Origin: Chlorella sorokiniana
Lineage: Eukaryota; Chlorophyta; Trebouxiophyceae; Chlorellales; Chlorellaceae
NCBI GenBank assembly: GCA_025917655.1
Contig: CP084617.1
Span: 1,674,001 to 1,738,000 of the forward strand
DNA: 64,000 nucleotides
Direction of reading: 5' to 3'
Positions 33,801-45,661 of the stretch are shown one piece after another; position 1 is the first letter of the stretch; every line of letters starts with the position of its first letter. The position numbers and the translations under genes were made by a program. Under the pieces are notes generated by a model, which ran no database searches, was not told the DNA's origin, and was given only the letters and a program-made list of their open reading frames with translations.

Positions 33801-34624
33801 TGGCGCGCTTGGGCGGGGTGGGACTCTTCAGGATGCTGTCGTGGAGTGACTCAGAGGGCTGAGGGCCCACGGAAGTGAGGGACTGCTCCCATTGCGGCGC
33901 CGCTCGTACCGCCTCAGCCGGCTGGCCTTGTACCGCCTGCGGCGGCGCCCGCGGGGGCCGCGGCCTGCAGGGGGCTGGCTGGCGCAGCCTCTGCGCGCGG
34001 CTGCTGCTGCGTGGCAGCTGGGGCGGGGGCGGGGGCGGGCTCGCGGCGCTGCCGCTTGCTGGGGCTCGCACCTGCTGCCGCCGCCCGCTCGTCGGCAGGG
34101 GCTGGAGCCTGTGGCAGGTTCTCCTTGCCAGCAGGGCTGTGCACGGCAGCCGCCGCCCGCTTCCTGCCGCCCTTCTTGGCGGCGGTGGCCTGCTTGGCAG
34201 CGGCCGCCGCTGCGGGGGCAGCCTGCTCGGCTGTGGCAGCCTTTGGAGTGCCTGTCTGGACCTTCCTCCTCTGCGACCGAGCGGCTCGGTCTGCGGCTTG
34301 CACCGCAGCTTTCGCGCTGCCGGCCGCCGCTGCGTCGGCGGTGCCCGGCGCAGCTGACGCATTGCGTGCCGCCGGTGCCGACTTGCCGGCCGCTGCTGGA
34401 GTGCTCACGGTGGCGTTGCGCCGCCGCGTGCCGCTCCTGGCCATCTTGTAGACTGTGTGGATGTGTTGCGACAGCTGGGCGAAGCGTCCTGGGGTGGCCC
34501 CTGCCTGCGCGGCGGGCTCTGCTGGCGGCAGCTGTCGGGCCGGCCGTGGCGGCGAGAGCTCCTCCTCCTCCCCTGAGGAATCGCGGAGCAGTTCAACACA
34601 GACGCCTTTGGTGACGAGCGCCAT
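27882..34624 (-). CDS. CDC6: CDC6, replication-licensing AAA+ ATPase
   Basis: CDC6 loads the MCM helicase onto ORC-bound origins. Reading leftward from the ATG at 34624, the N-terminus is long, basic and disordered, with proline-directed sites (ATPGRF, SPSKR, KSPTPPKR) and a KEN box in HSPAGKENLPQ. WWDPLDPDKV then leads into VPLCREAQAERVGWW and IYLSGLPGTG, completed across an intron by KSLTAHEVVRQ (Walker A). LVVVLDELDMLL is Walker B (DELD), and LLLLGIANSIDLVPR holds sensor 1. FAPAAIELCSRKV and MANASGDMRVALTACERAV form the lid region. The winged-helix part has GLEPYTDIECGTACEALEDR, and the last exon VPEEDVLLALSDVPVLR matches the CDC6 C-terminus. Many exons; a frame or splice uncertainty remains near 33930. 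ORC1 is a relative, but the order and C-terminus favour CDC6. It is divergent with the SDF2-like gene. Confidence 0.85.
28320..28530 (+). repeat. Intronic GTGTGT/GGGTGCTGGG repeats
   Basis: Several imperfect copies of GTGCAAGC, GTGTGTGTG and GTTGGGTGC-type units lie in an intron of CDC6. They look like a decaying minisatellite. Confidence 0.6.
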
Positions 34625-35072
34625 GCGCGGGGCCCACCATGCGCCGCAGCAGGCGAGCTGTTCGCTTGAACCTACGGAATGGCAGCACGCGAGGAGCGGG
34701 GGTGCTTAAGCAGCAAGGCCAGTGTTTTGGTTTGCGGCAGTCTTCCGTAAGCAAATGCGGCTAATGCTAGCAGCGTGGAGGACAGGAAGACACTCAGCGG
34801 CGCTCCCGGTCGCCGCCCCGCTCACCCTCTGGCGTATTCGCTTCTCGCCCACGTATACATTGATATTGGCAATCGTGGTCCCCTCCCGACACGCATGGAT
34901 CGGTCGCTGGAAAGGCTATGAGTGAGAGCAGGGTTTGAAGGCGCAGCAGGAAAAGAAAGGGGCCCGAGAGGGCGATCGGACTCTTGCTCACGTTAGCCGC
35001 TGTATGTTACTCATTGATCATTTTATCCTGCAGACAGGGCAGCGATCAAGGCCGCACCGGACGCAGGGCGCC
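34625..35072. promoter_or_regulatory. Bidirectional promoter region, CDC6 / SDF2-like
   Basis: 448 bp between two divergent start codons, with lower GC than the flanks (for example ACGTATACATTGATATTGG near 34851). TTTTATCCTGCAG at about 35023-35035 resembles a splice acceptor, so the SDF2-like gene may have a 5' UTR intron. I found no clear E2F site, which would be expected for a CDC6 promoter. Confidence 0.5.
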
Positions 35073-37473
35073 ATGAAGCTCCAGCTACTTCTGCTTGTTG
35101 CGGCTCTGGCTGTCCCTTGCAGCCTTGCAGCACAAGAGGTAATCAAATGACGTCGTTAGGAATGGGCACGGCTGCTCTGCCTGCCTCACACACTCCCGCT
35201 GTGCAGTGCACTCCCCACGACGATCAAGGGCATGATTTCTGTCACAAAGAGTGCCACAGCGCTGATCGCAGCCGCACAGCCACACCCCAAGGGCGCGTTG
35301 CCGCCCCCGCCGCCGCTCCTGCTTGGCCGCTCCTGCACAGCGAGCTCAGCCGTTGTACCTTCCCCGTACCGCCCTGCAGGTCACCTGCGGCAGCGTCGTC
35401 AAGCTGCAGTCCTCCACGGGCCACCTGCTGCACTCGCCCGGCGGGGTCAACTACCCGTCTGGCGGGCGGCACTCTGGGCAGCAGAGCGTGACGGGCTTCC
35501 CGCGGCAGGACTCGGCAGAGAGCCTGTGGATCGTCACCGTGGCACAGGCAAGGGTGTCGCGCAGCCCTGCTGGCTGGGGAGCGCTGGGTGATGGGCGCTG
35601 TGCAGTTGCAGGCCGCGTGCGTTGTCCTCCACGAATAACACAGACCCGCAGGCTCCTTCCAGCAGAGCGCTGCCGCCTGCGGTGCGACGCGCTAGGCGCA
35701 GTGGCCCCGCCTGTCGGGCCTCTCGCTGGTCCCGCCACTCGCCCTGCCTTCCTGTGCTGCACCGCGCTTGCTGCGTCTCCGTGCATGTCGCTCCCCCATC
35801 CCTGGCCCGTTTTGCCATCATGCTGCCAGCGGAGCGCGGGCAGGGCACCCCATTCCCAACAGCCGGCCCCGCGCTGTATCGACTGTTCCAACGTCCCTCC
35901 TGCCTGTGCTGCTCCCCCGCTGCCGCCTCCCCCGTGCAGTGCCAGCAGGGCAGCAGCATCCCCAACGGCGCCGCCATCCGGCTGCAGCACATGGCCTCCC
36001 GCCGCTGGCTCCACTCCCACCTCTTCCAGTCGCCGCTCTCCAACAACCAAGAGGTATTGCTATACTACTTTTATCAAGCGGTCCACGTGCGGATGTTGAC
36101 AAGGAAACACATCCCTGCTGGTTCACTGCGGTTTCTGTGCGTGCGGCAGGCTGTGCCTCCGCGATTTCCCTGCTGGGTGCCTCACCGCTGCTGTTGGTTT
36201 GTTATGTTCTTTCCGACAGGTCTCTGCCTTTGGCGGCGACGGCGAGAGCGATACAGGTGGGCCCAGGTGGTCGATGGGGCAGGCGGCAGCGTGTCGGCGG
36301 GCTCAATGTGTGTTGCGCAGCACCCCAAGGCAGCACGTAAAGGCGGCCGACGTCCGTCATGCTGCTGCTTCAAGGGTGGCTGGCTGAGGCATGGCGCTTG
36401 CTGGGCCCCCCACCCTTTGCCCTCCCGTACCTGCGCTTCAGCACACTGCCACCGCCGCTGCGCTCCTCCCTGTTCCGTCAGACCCTTCTGTTCATGGTCA
36501 GGCTTGCCCTACCCCCTAGTTGTCCCAGCACCCTACCTTTGCAGCCCTGTGTACCTTTCCTATGCGTACCCACCCTCCCACACCTACACACTCGCCCTGC
36601 CCCCTGCCCCTCCAACACCTACACATCCGCCCTCCCACCCCACCCACACACACTTACACACACCACCCATCCACCCCCACACCACACACACCTACACACA
36701 CCACCCAGCCACCCCCTCCCACACCCACACCCACTTGCACACCGCCCCCCCCAGGCGACCTGTGGGAGGTGAGCTGGGATGGCGCAGCGGGGCAGCGCTG
36801 GACCGCCGACATGGCAGTGCGGCTGAGGCACGTGGACACGGGGGCCTACCTGGGCAACCACGCGGTGCAGGTGTGTGGGTGTGGGTGTGTGGGTGTGTGG
36901 GTGTGTGGGTGTGGTGGTGGTGTCAGTGGTTGGGGGGGGCCTGCTGCAGGGGTGTTGTTTGAGGGGCACCAGGCAAGGCATGCAATGGAGGTGGGCAGGG
37001 TGGGGGCTGAGGCGCGTTGCTAGGGTGTTGCTTGGGGGCGAGGCACCAGGCAGAGCGAGCGTTGCAGGTGGAAGGGCAGTCGCTGTTGGCGGCGGCAGCA
37101 GCGCGTGAGCTGACAGTGGATGGGGTTGCGCCGCGGGCCGCTGCCCGCCTGCCATGCCAGCGTGCAAACGTCCGCCGGCAGCCGCGGCCCCAGCCCCACC
37201 CCCTGCTGCCGGCCCAGCTCCTTTCCTCCCGCCCATCCCAGCGACTGGAAGGGCGGCCTCACTGCCCCAGCCCCACCCCCTGCTGCCCGCCCCTCTCCTT
37301 TCTTCCTGCCCACTTCCCCCCTCCCCCTCCCTCCTGGCCCCTTTCTTTCTTTTCTTCTGCAGTACTCGCGCCCCATCCCGGGGCACACCGAGGTCCACGC
37401 CTCCAAGAAGCGGCACAGCTGGACGGCGACGCAGGGCGTGTTTGCGGAGCCGCGGCAGGCGGACAGCGAATGA
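35073..37473 (+). CDS. SDF2: SDF2-like ER-lumen MIR-domain protein
   Basis: Stromal cell-derived factor 2 proteins are soluble ER proteins with MIR repeats that work with ER chaperones in glycoprotein quality control. Exon 1 (35073-35138) encodes a signal peptide, MKLQLLLLVAALAVPCSLAA. Exon 2 (from 35380) has VTCGSVVKLQSSTGHLLHS and SGQQSVTGFP, the hallmark start of SDF2. Later exons give AAIRLQHMASRRWLHSHLF, VSAFGGDGESDTGDLWEV, MAVRLRHVDTGAYLGNH and a C-terminus ending at 37473. About six exons, near the usual length of roughly 210 residues. No KDEL-type retention signal is present (ends RQADSE). The exon 2 donor is either GC (CAG|GCAAGG at 35548) or a GT six bases later; both keep the frame. 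Confidence 0.85.
36595..36745 (+). repeat. CACA/CCACC-rich intronic repeats
   Basis: Imperfect repeats of ACACACACCACCCA and ACACACCTACACA in the intron before the exon at about 36756 of the SDF2-like gene. Confidence 0.7.
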
Positions 37474-38055
37474 TGCGCAGCGCAGCGTGCCGGCAACGGC
37501 AGCGTCCGGCCGCTTGCAGCGCAGCTCAGCAGCAGGCGCGACGGAGCCGGCTGGCGTGCAGGCGGGGATCGGGCCCACGGCGCTGCCCGCAGCCGCCCTC
37601 GGCCTCGGCCACGCCGGGTCTGGTCTGTCAGGTGACAGCGCTGTAACATGGGCGCCTTGCCAACGACTGGGATTGAAAAGCGTGGCGGCTTGCGCGGGGC
37701 GGGAGGCGGAGTTGGCGGACGAGGGAGGAGCAGAGCAGGGGAGGAGCGCGGTGGACAGCAGGTGCATGCACCGGCGCAGCGGTGTCAAGGCGGCACGCAC
37801 CCAGAGAGGACGGCGAGCCAGGCAGGCAGGGGGCGAGGGGCATGTGCGCAGTGTTGGATTGCAGGGAGGAGGACCACATCCAACGGAGAGGGGGTGGGGC
37901 AGGGGCGCATGCAGGAGGGGGTCACGCCGCAACGAGCAGCAAACAGGGGAGCTCGCATATGGGGGATTCTTATTCAACTTAATCGAAGGAAAGGGACCAT
38001 GGCGACAAAGCATGGCGGACTGGTGTGTTGTATATGTTGTATTTGACGATGTGTG
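37474..38055. other. Convergent 3' region between SDF2-like and LRR kinase genes
   Basis: Lies between two facing stop codons and probably holds both 3' UTRs. The open frames crossing it lack any domain. Confidence 0.45.
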
Positions 38056-41000
38056 TTAAGAGGGGGCCCAACTTTGAAAAACGGCCCTCGGCATTGGAGG
38101 GGGAGCCTGCCCGGGCAGTGGAGCGGCGGATCCCCAACTAGTTCTGCCTACGTGCCGCCGCCCGCCCCCAAAGTTCCAAGCCGCCTGCACCGCCAGCAGC
38201 GCCGCGCGCGAGGGCGCCGCTGCCGGTGGGTCGGGGCCTGGTAGCTGCACAGCCGCAGCCGCCGCTGCTCCTGTCGGTGCCTGTGGCGGCAGGCTGGCCT
38301 TTGCGGCATCTGCCTGCAAAATCTGCAGCACTTGGGCAGCGGTGGGGCGCCGCTGGGGGTGGGGTTGATGCAGGCCTCAATCAGTTCCAAGACCTCCTGC
38401 AGGGGCGGAAAGAACAGATTGGGAAGGGAGGGTTACACACACTGCAGCGTCTTCACCACACCACACCATCCGCTTGCGCACGCATACACGCCCAGCCACA
38501 CATATTCACCCACAGAAACAGACACAGCCGCACATTAAAACCCCCACATCAGTGCCGCACCCACGGCAGCCCACTCGTCTGCACAGCCACCCACCTGGGA
38601 GCATTCCTCAGGTGCGCGGGGCAGGCGCCACTCGCCGCGCTTGGTGCCCACCTGTTGCGTGGTGAGCTCCACCAGCAGGATGCCCATGCTGCAGCAGGGG
38701 GCGGGCGTTGTGAGGCAGCATCGGCAAGCGAGCGGGAAGTTGCAGGCCAGGGAGGGCTGCAGGCACAGGCCAGCGTGCGTCCTGCCCCACCGGTCCCTCC
38801 CCTCCCTTGGACACCCACCCAGCCCAGCCACACCTGTAAATGTCGGCAGCCAGGGTGCACTTCATCCCCATCACCTGCTCGGGGGCTGCAAGAGGGGAGA
38901 GCGGGCGGGGGCCAAGGCAGCGGGCAGGCGTGGGGGCACAGCCGCGAGAGCCTGGGGAGGGTGACGAGGGAGACGTCGGGCAGCGCGCCTGCCCGTTACG
39001 CCCGCCGGCCAGCGCCCTCCCAAGCGGGCGTTCCGCTGGCGCCCGCTGAGCTCCCTGGCAACACAACAGCCGGCCCAGGCCGCCAAAACTTCGCCCCGCC
39101 CAACGCCGCCCAAAGCATTCCAATGCCTAGCGCCCCTGCCTCAGTCACATGTGCGTGCGGCATGCTGGATCCAGCTGCTCCCCCCCACTCAAAACACATG
39201 CACACACACGCACGGCAGGCACGGTCCTCATCTGCTCATCTGCCATGCCTCACCCTGCCCCACTTGGCCCCTCACAACACAACACAACACAACACAAAAC
39301 AACACGCACATGCACACACACACACACACAGTATGCGCAATCCCCTGGTCTGCCCTGCCTTACCCGCGTACAGCAGGGAGAGCCCCTCCGCGCTGCGGGC
39401 CGAGCTCAGCAGCACCTGGGACACGCCGAGGTCCGCCAGCGAGGCGCGTCCCTCCCTTGACAGCAGCACGTTGCTGCGACAGGGGTGACAAGCAGGAGCA
39501 CACGTTTGTTGGTACATGTGGTGCGAAATGAGTGGAAAGCGGGTGCCCGCTTATGTGTGCGTGTAGGGAGACAGAAGGAGCACGGGGGCAAGCGACTGAA
39601 GCCCGACGGCCATGCATAAAAACACACAAGGCAGCAGGGGTGCGGAGGAGACGGGGGGCACCCCCACCTGGCCTTCACGTCGGAGTGCATGATCTGGTGC
39701 TGGGTGTGCAGGTAGGCCAGCGCCTCGGCCACGTCAGCCGCCACCTGGCGCCCGCTGCGGCGGAGGGAAGAAAGGGAGGCAGGCAGGCAGCGCGGCGTGC
39801 AGCAGTGAGGGGACAGCGGCAGACGGGCGGGCACGATGACTAGATGAGTACATACATTCTCGGTGAATGGTGCATCTGATGTGCGCCAAGTGCGGCAAAG
39901 GAGCTCTGCGAAGAGCGGCACGGCTCCGCCACACACACAACACACGCATTAGAAGAAACTCACCCCGCCCGCCAGCGCAGCCGCTCCTTTGAGTGCGGGT
40001 CCCGCAGCGCCCCCAGCAGGCTCCCCCTCCATCAGCTCCATGGCTAGCATCAGCACGGCGCCCTGCGGTACAGTGCAGCACAGTGCGGTACAGTACAGAT
40101 CAGCATCACGTCATGGATGGTAAGCACTGCACATCCGGCCATCCGCGCATCAGCCGGGGCCAACTCGTCGCGGCCCACCCAACCCTTCTTTGCTCAGCAG
40201 CCGCGTCCGCTGCTCACAAGCCAACAGCAGTGCAAGAGAGAAGCAAGCCCCGCTGCGCCCCATCCCCGCTGACACACGCGCGCACACCACCACACAACAC
40301 ACTCTTGCAAACAAACCAACAACGTACTGCCGCATCAAACAACACGTTGTCGCATCAACACCCCCCAACAAACGAACACACACATACGCAAACACACCGT
40401 CGCCGCCTCCGCCCCCAGCCCACCTTGGTGGCCACGCCGTGGACGGGCACGATGCGGGGGTGGGTGCACTGGCGCAGCAGGGCCACCTCGCGCCACACCG
40501 CGCTCGAGTCGATGTCCGGCAGCAGCTCAAACACCTGCAGTACATGTGAGGCCGGGGCAGTACAAGGAGGAAGGGGTGAGCGAGTGGGTTGAGAAGAGCT
40601 TGCCAGGTAACGTATCCCTCGGGGTTTGGCTGCAGCCCTGCCGGGCGCCTCCCGGTTCCTTCCAGCACTTGAGGACGCGGCATGAGAGCGTGAAAGGTGG
40701 TGGGGCGTGAGAGGTGGTGGGCGACGGGCGCGTCGGCGGCACCGGCAGCGCACTGCCCTGCCTCACGCAGCTGGCTGATGCCCTGCTCCTTGCCCTTCCA
40801 GCCTATCAAGGCCCCCTTCCCTCCCCTGGCTTTGGCAATAGATGCAGCAGAGAGGAGGAGCCAGAAGATCAAAAGCCCGGCTGCCCCTGCCCCCGCCTGC
40901 GCACCTTGACCGCCACGGGGCGGCCGCCGAGGCGGGCTCGGTAGACGACGGCGAAGCCGCCCTCACCCAGCACCACCAGCTGCCCCTGGCCATCCTTCTC

Positions 41001-44000
41001 AAACTGCAGCCGGGGGCGGCGGGAAGGGGGAAAGAAAAGGGGGTTGGGTTGGGAAGCGGTGGCAGCGGCCGTGTCTGTGCCTGTTCCACCCCATTGAATC
41101 AAGTCGGTCCCGAAAAGCGGGCTGTGCACAGCCGGAATAACAGAGCTGGCTGGCTGGCAAGCAGCAGGCAAGCAAGGGGCAAGCGAGCAAGCACACAAGC
41201 AGCCAGCCAGCCAGCCAGCCAGACAGACAGACAGCTGGCTCAGCGGCCGCACCTCGAGCGACTTTGGGGAGAGCTGCAGGGCCAGCGGGTCCAGGCCCCA
41301 GCTGCGCTGCTGCCCCCGCGGCTTGGAGGGGTACGGGTCGGCGGCGGGTGGCCCCAGCGTGCCCAGCGCGCCGCTGGTCCCCGGAGACGGCGGCAGCACG
41401 GTGGACCCGCTGTGGGCGCCGCCGCCGCCCAGCAGCCCAGAGCCGGCTGGGGAGCCCGCGGACCAGCCGGCGGTGCTGCCGCTGGCGTCAGGGGCGTACC
41501 GCTGGAAGCCGGGCGGAAGCTGGGGTCCACCGCACGCTCCGCGGCCGCAGCCGCCCCCGACAGCGCCGCCTGCCGCGCCGCCAGCTCCGCCAGCGCTGCA
41601 GAGCAGCTGGCGAGGCTGCCGGAGGCCAGCTGCGCGGGGGTGGCGGCCCCGGACAGGCCCGCCGCCGCCGCCTCCACCTGATGCTCTATCTCGGCGGGCA
41701 GGTCGGCCATCGGGTGCAGCTCGATCTCGCCCACCTTCCCCCAGCTTCAGTCAGCGTCCTCGCCAGCAGCGCGGCGGTGCGGTCGCCCTTGGACCACCCC
41801 TGGCTGCGCAGCGACTCGATCGCGCAGTCGCCATCAGCATAGCCGTGCTCCGCGGCGGCGCTCAAGCCTGCACTGTCCTGCCGCCCCTGCTGCTGGTGCT
41901 GCTGCTGCCGCCGCTGCCCCTCCTGCTGCTGCTGCTGCTGCTGCTGCCGCCCATGCTGTTGCTGCTGCTGTTGCTGCTGCAAGGGTTGCTGCCAAGGCGA
42001 GCCATCGGCGCATGCTGCTGCTGCTGGACTGCCGGTAGAGGGTGGCCCCATCAGAGTGAGCCCTATCTCAGCGTCGGGGTCACCCCCCCCCGCCGCCGCC
42101 GCCGCCTCGGCCCAACAAGCGCTGTCGGTCGCCGTCGCTGCTACGACGCGGCTGCCGCGGCAGGCGGGACTGGTGGACATGGCGCCACAGCAGCGCCCCG
42201 CGACGCCGCTGGCCAGCATGGCTGCCGTCGCCGCCGCCGCCGTCGCCGCCACGATGCGCGCCGAGATCGTCACCCCGCCGCCGCTTGCCGCGCCCGCGTC
42301 CGGGGCTGCCGGCGGCCGCCTCCTGGAGCCGTCGGCGGGCAGGACACCGCTGCCGTCGCCGCCGCCGCTGATGGTACCGCTGGCAGTACCGGCAGCAGTA
42401 TCGGCAGCAGTACTGCCAGCGGGCACATCCAGCTGCACGTAGGTGTGGGACACGTCCCGGGTGGGGCAGGCGGGCAGGGCGGCCTCTATGGCGGTGCCGC
42501 GGATCCACCTGCAGGGAGCGGCGGCGGCGGCGGCAAGACGAAGGGCCCATATGCGTCAGGATGCCTCCCCTCTGTGTGGGCGGCAAGCCAGGCTGGCCCA
42601 GCAGCAGCGGCCGCAAGGCGCAGCAGCGCCCGAGGGCTCGTTCGGTACAGGCGGCACGCGGGCGTGGCATGTGCCGTCGGCGGCGCGGCGGCCGGGTGGG
42701 CTTGGGGGACGGCGGGCGGTTCAAGAGCGAGCAATGCATGGCGGCGGCGCGATCCCCGGCAACCGCGGCACGACCACAGCATGAGCACAGCGTGGCCGCA
42801 GCGCTCACAGCGTGCGCAGGGACAGCCGGAACGTCTCGCACCAGCCCCGGGGGATGCGCCCGCGCAGGCCGGTGCCCGCCAGCAGCCTGCACGCGGGGCA
42901 GGGGGTGGTGGGGGAGGGGGCTTCAGCTGGTTCTGAAGGCAGGCTATACAATCCTGGCTGCGCAGTGCTTGAAATGCAGAGAAGGCACCCTGTCGGCCCC
43001 GCTACGAAAACAAACGTCGCAGAGGCAGGAACACAGGCAAAGGGCGTCCCGGCTCACAGCGACTTGATGCGCGGCCAGGGCAGCGTCGGCGGCAGGCCCC
43101 CGCCCAGCCCGGGGTTGCCGCTCAGGCTCAGGCTGCGCAGGCTGGGCAGCGCTGCGGGGGCCAGCCAGGCGGGCGGGAAGGCGGGGCCGCTGAGCTGGTT
43201 GCGGGCCAGCGACAGGGTCTCCGCCTGCGTGAGGGGGGAGGGAGGCGAGGGAAGCGGGAGGGCGTAAGCGCAGGCGTCCGCCAGCGGGGGGTGACGCCGG
43301 CGCACTCGAGGGGAGGGGAAGAAGCGTGGGAGGCCAAGGAAGCAGCCGTCCCAGAGGGCAGCAGAGCCGTGCCCCCCCCACACACACACACTCCCTGCCA
43401 ATGCACACCTGCACGGCGGCCCACGCATCCGGCAGGCTCCCCGTGAAGTTGTTGCCATCCAGCTGCGAGAGGTTTGGGGACGAAGGGTGCAGGGCGTGGC
43501 AGTGGGGTGGGCGGCCCGGCACCCTTGGAACCTCCCACGCAGCACGGCAGGGTCGGGCGCTCACCGTGAGGCTGCGCAGCTGGCTGTGCACGGCGAAGAG
43601 CGGCGCGGGCAGGCTGCCGGTGAGCGCGTTGTCAGACAGGTCCCTGCATGGCCAACCCGCGAGGGAGGGGGAGCGGCGGTGGGTGGGGATCAAACGAGCA
43701 CGTGCAAATGCCAGCTCAGCTGCGGACGTGCATGTGCACCAAGACACCAGACAGGTGGGGCGCTGGGTTCCCCAGCGGCGGCGCTCCCAGCCGCGCCTAG
43801 GCTGGCCGCACGCGCACGTCGTCCCCTCTGCGCGGCACGCTCTGCGCAGCGCTGCGCGTGCAAGGCAACAGCGGCGGCGGCGGCGCTCACAGGAGTGCCA
43901 GCTGCGATAGCGTCCCCTTCTCGAGCCAGGCGGGGGCAGGGGCCCCGTAAGGGCCATGCCCCGCAGCGACAGGCGCGCCAGCAGCTGAAAGCCTGAGCCC

Positions 44001-45661
44001 CAGTCGTCCGGGAGGGTGGCGGGCGGGCCGCGGCGGCGCGTCGGCCGCCCTTCAGGCCAGTCGGCGCCCATGGCCGCGGCTGGGAGCTGCGACGGCGGCA
44101 CGCCGCCGCTGCCGGCACCAGCAGCGCTGGAGGCGGCCCCGGAGGCTGAGCTGGCGTTGCTGCTGGCGGCGGCGGCGGCGGCGGCGGACGCCGCCCAGTG
44201 GTAGTCCCACACGTGCAGAGCTGTCAAGCGCGGGAAGCCGCGGCTCCACAGCCGCGGCAGCCCCCCCGCCAGCCCGCGGCTAGCGTCAGCGACTGCAGCG
44301 CGGGCAGCACGCCGGGGAGGCCCAGCCGGGGGCAGGGTGGCCGCCGCCGCCAGACGCAGGTCCAAGGAGCGCAGGGCGGGCAGCGCCCGGGAGGAAAGTC
44401 CGGCAGAGGGGCTCCCAGCTCGGTGGCCCACAGTCGCAGGCTGCACAGCGCAGCCAAGCGCGGGAGGTGTGGGGTTGAGGGTGACGGCACTATGGGGGTG
44501 TGTAACGTGGAAAGCGAGCGTCTGGGGTGCTTTGGAAAGGGTACAACAGGGCAAGGGGGAGAACGGGGCCCAGCGGCAGAAGCGGCACCGCCGGGCGGCT
44601 GGCCAGCCCCAACCCCAACCGCACTTTCCACAGCCGCCCCCAGCAGCGGCGGGCGGCAGCGGCGACGCAGCGGGCGGGCAGCGGCGGCGGCGGCGCGGCA
44701 GCGGCGCACCGCTGGAGGCGGGGAAGGCGCCGGGGGAGAGCCACGCCCGGGGACGCCGCCCGTCAGCGGCACAAAGGGCTGAGCGAGCGCCAGCTCCTCC
44801 AGAAAATCCAGCCTGGCCAGGTCGGGGGCAGCGCCAGCGCCGCCACGCCGCCGCCGCCGCCCGCGGGGAGCGGCTCGAGATCGCCGGCAGGGAGCACGGG
44901 GGAGCCGCCGTTGGGGCGGGGCAGCCGCCCCACCAGCACGCTGCATGGAGGGGGGGGCAGGAGTGTCGAGTGTTTACCGCTGTCAATGCTGCAGTGTTGT
45001 GTGCCTGGCAGTGCGTAATCTTCTCTATTCTTGGGGCAGAGAGGCAGCCCAGGGCTGGGGGCTGCAAAAGTGTAAACTTGGCACAACCCTCCAGCTGCCC
45101 TGCCGTCTCCATCGCCGCTGCCACTCTGCAATGCAGCGGCCCGCCGCTGCTGCCACCGCGCTGCCATGCCGGGCAGCCTGCCCCAACCCCCTCTGCTCTG
45201 CTCCCCCACGGGCAGCCCTGCAGCCGCCGCCACACGCTCACAGCGAGGTCACTCGCTCGGCGGCGTTGCAGCGCACGTATGCCCAGCGGCAGTGGGTGGC
45301 ATTGTTGATGGGGTTCCAGCCTGGGCGGTACGCCACCCAATGCGGTACCGCGCTGTGCAGCAGGGCACGCAGCCGCAGCATGATCTCGCCCTCTGCAGGA
45401 TCCAGGCCAAAGGGAAGGGCACTGAGCAGGCGGCCGGGCGGCAGCAGCAGCCGTCGCCAGCGCCAAGCAGGGGCGGCAATACAAAGCCCCTGTTCGGTGT
45501 GAGCCCAACGATGCATGTGCACGCTCACCCTCGTGCGCCGTTGTGGCAGCTGCCACGGGCAGGGCGAGCAGCAGCAGCAGCGCCACCAGGCAGCGCAGCA
45601 GCCAGGGCGCTTGCCCGCCACATGGCGGCTGCTGCCTCCGCTCCGCAGGCTTGCGCCCCAT
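38056..45661 (-). CDS. Leucine-rich-repeat receptor-like kinase (TKL-type)
   Basis: Reading leftward: the ATG at 45661 and MGRKPAERRQQ are followed by a signal-like core, RCLVALLLLLALPVAAA. Next is an LRR N-terminal-cap-like region (GEIMLRLRALL and NPINNATHCRWAYVRCN). Plant-type LRRs follow: DLSDNALTGSLPAPLF, LDGNNFTGSLPDAW and LSLARNQLSGPAFPPAW. ISARIVAATAAAATAAMLAS is a likely membrane segment, and a Gln-rich juxtamembrane stretch comes after it. The kinase domain has LGEGGFAVVYRARLGGRPVA and VKV, MHSDVKASNVLL, ASLADLGVS, APEQVMGMK and MGILLVELTT, and ends at 38056. The catalytic-loop arginine is replaced (HSD for HRD) and DFG is DLG; the aspartates and VAVKV lysine remain, so activity is possible. 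The single-gene model is inferred from one consistent exon chain; a fusion of two adjacent genes is a lesser possibility. Confidence 0.7.
41885..41985 (-). repeat. CAG-type triplet repeat encoding polyglutamine
   Basis: CTG/GCTG repeats on the plus strand read as Gln runs on the minus strand, in the cytoplasmic stretch between the membrane segment and the kinase domain of the LRR kinase. Likely length-variable. Confidence 0.8.
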
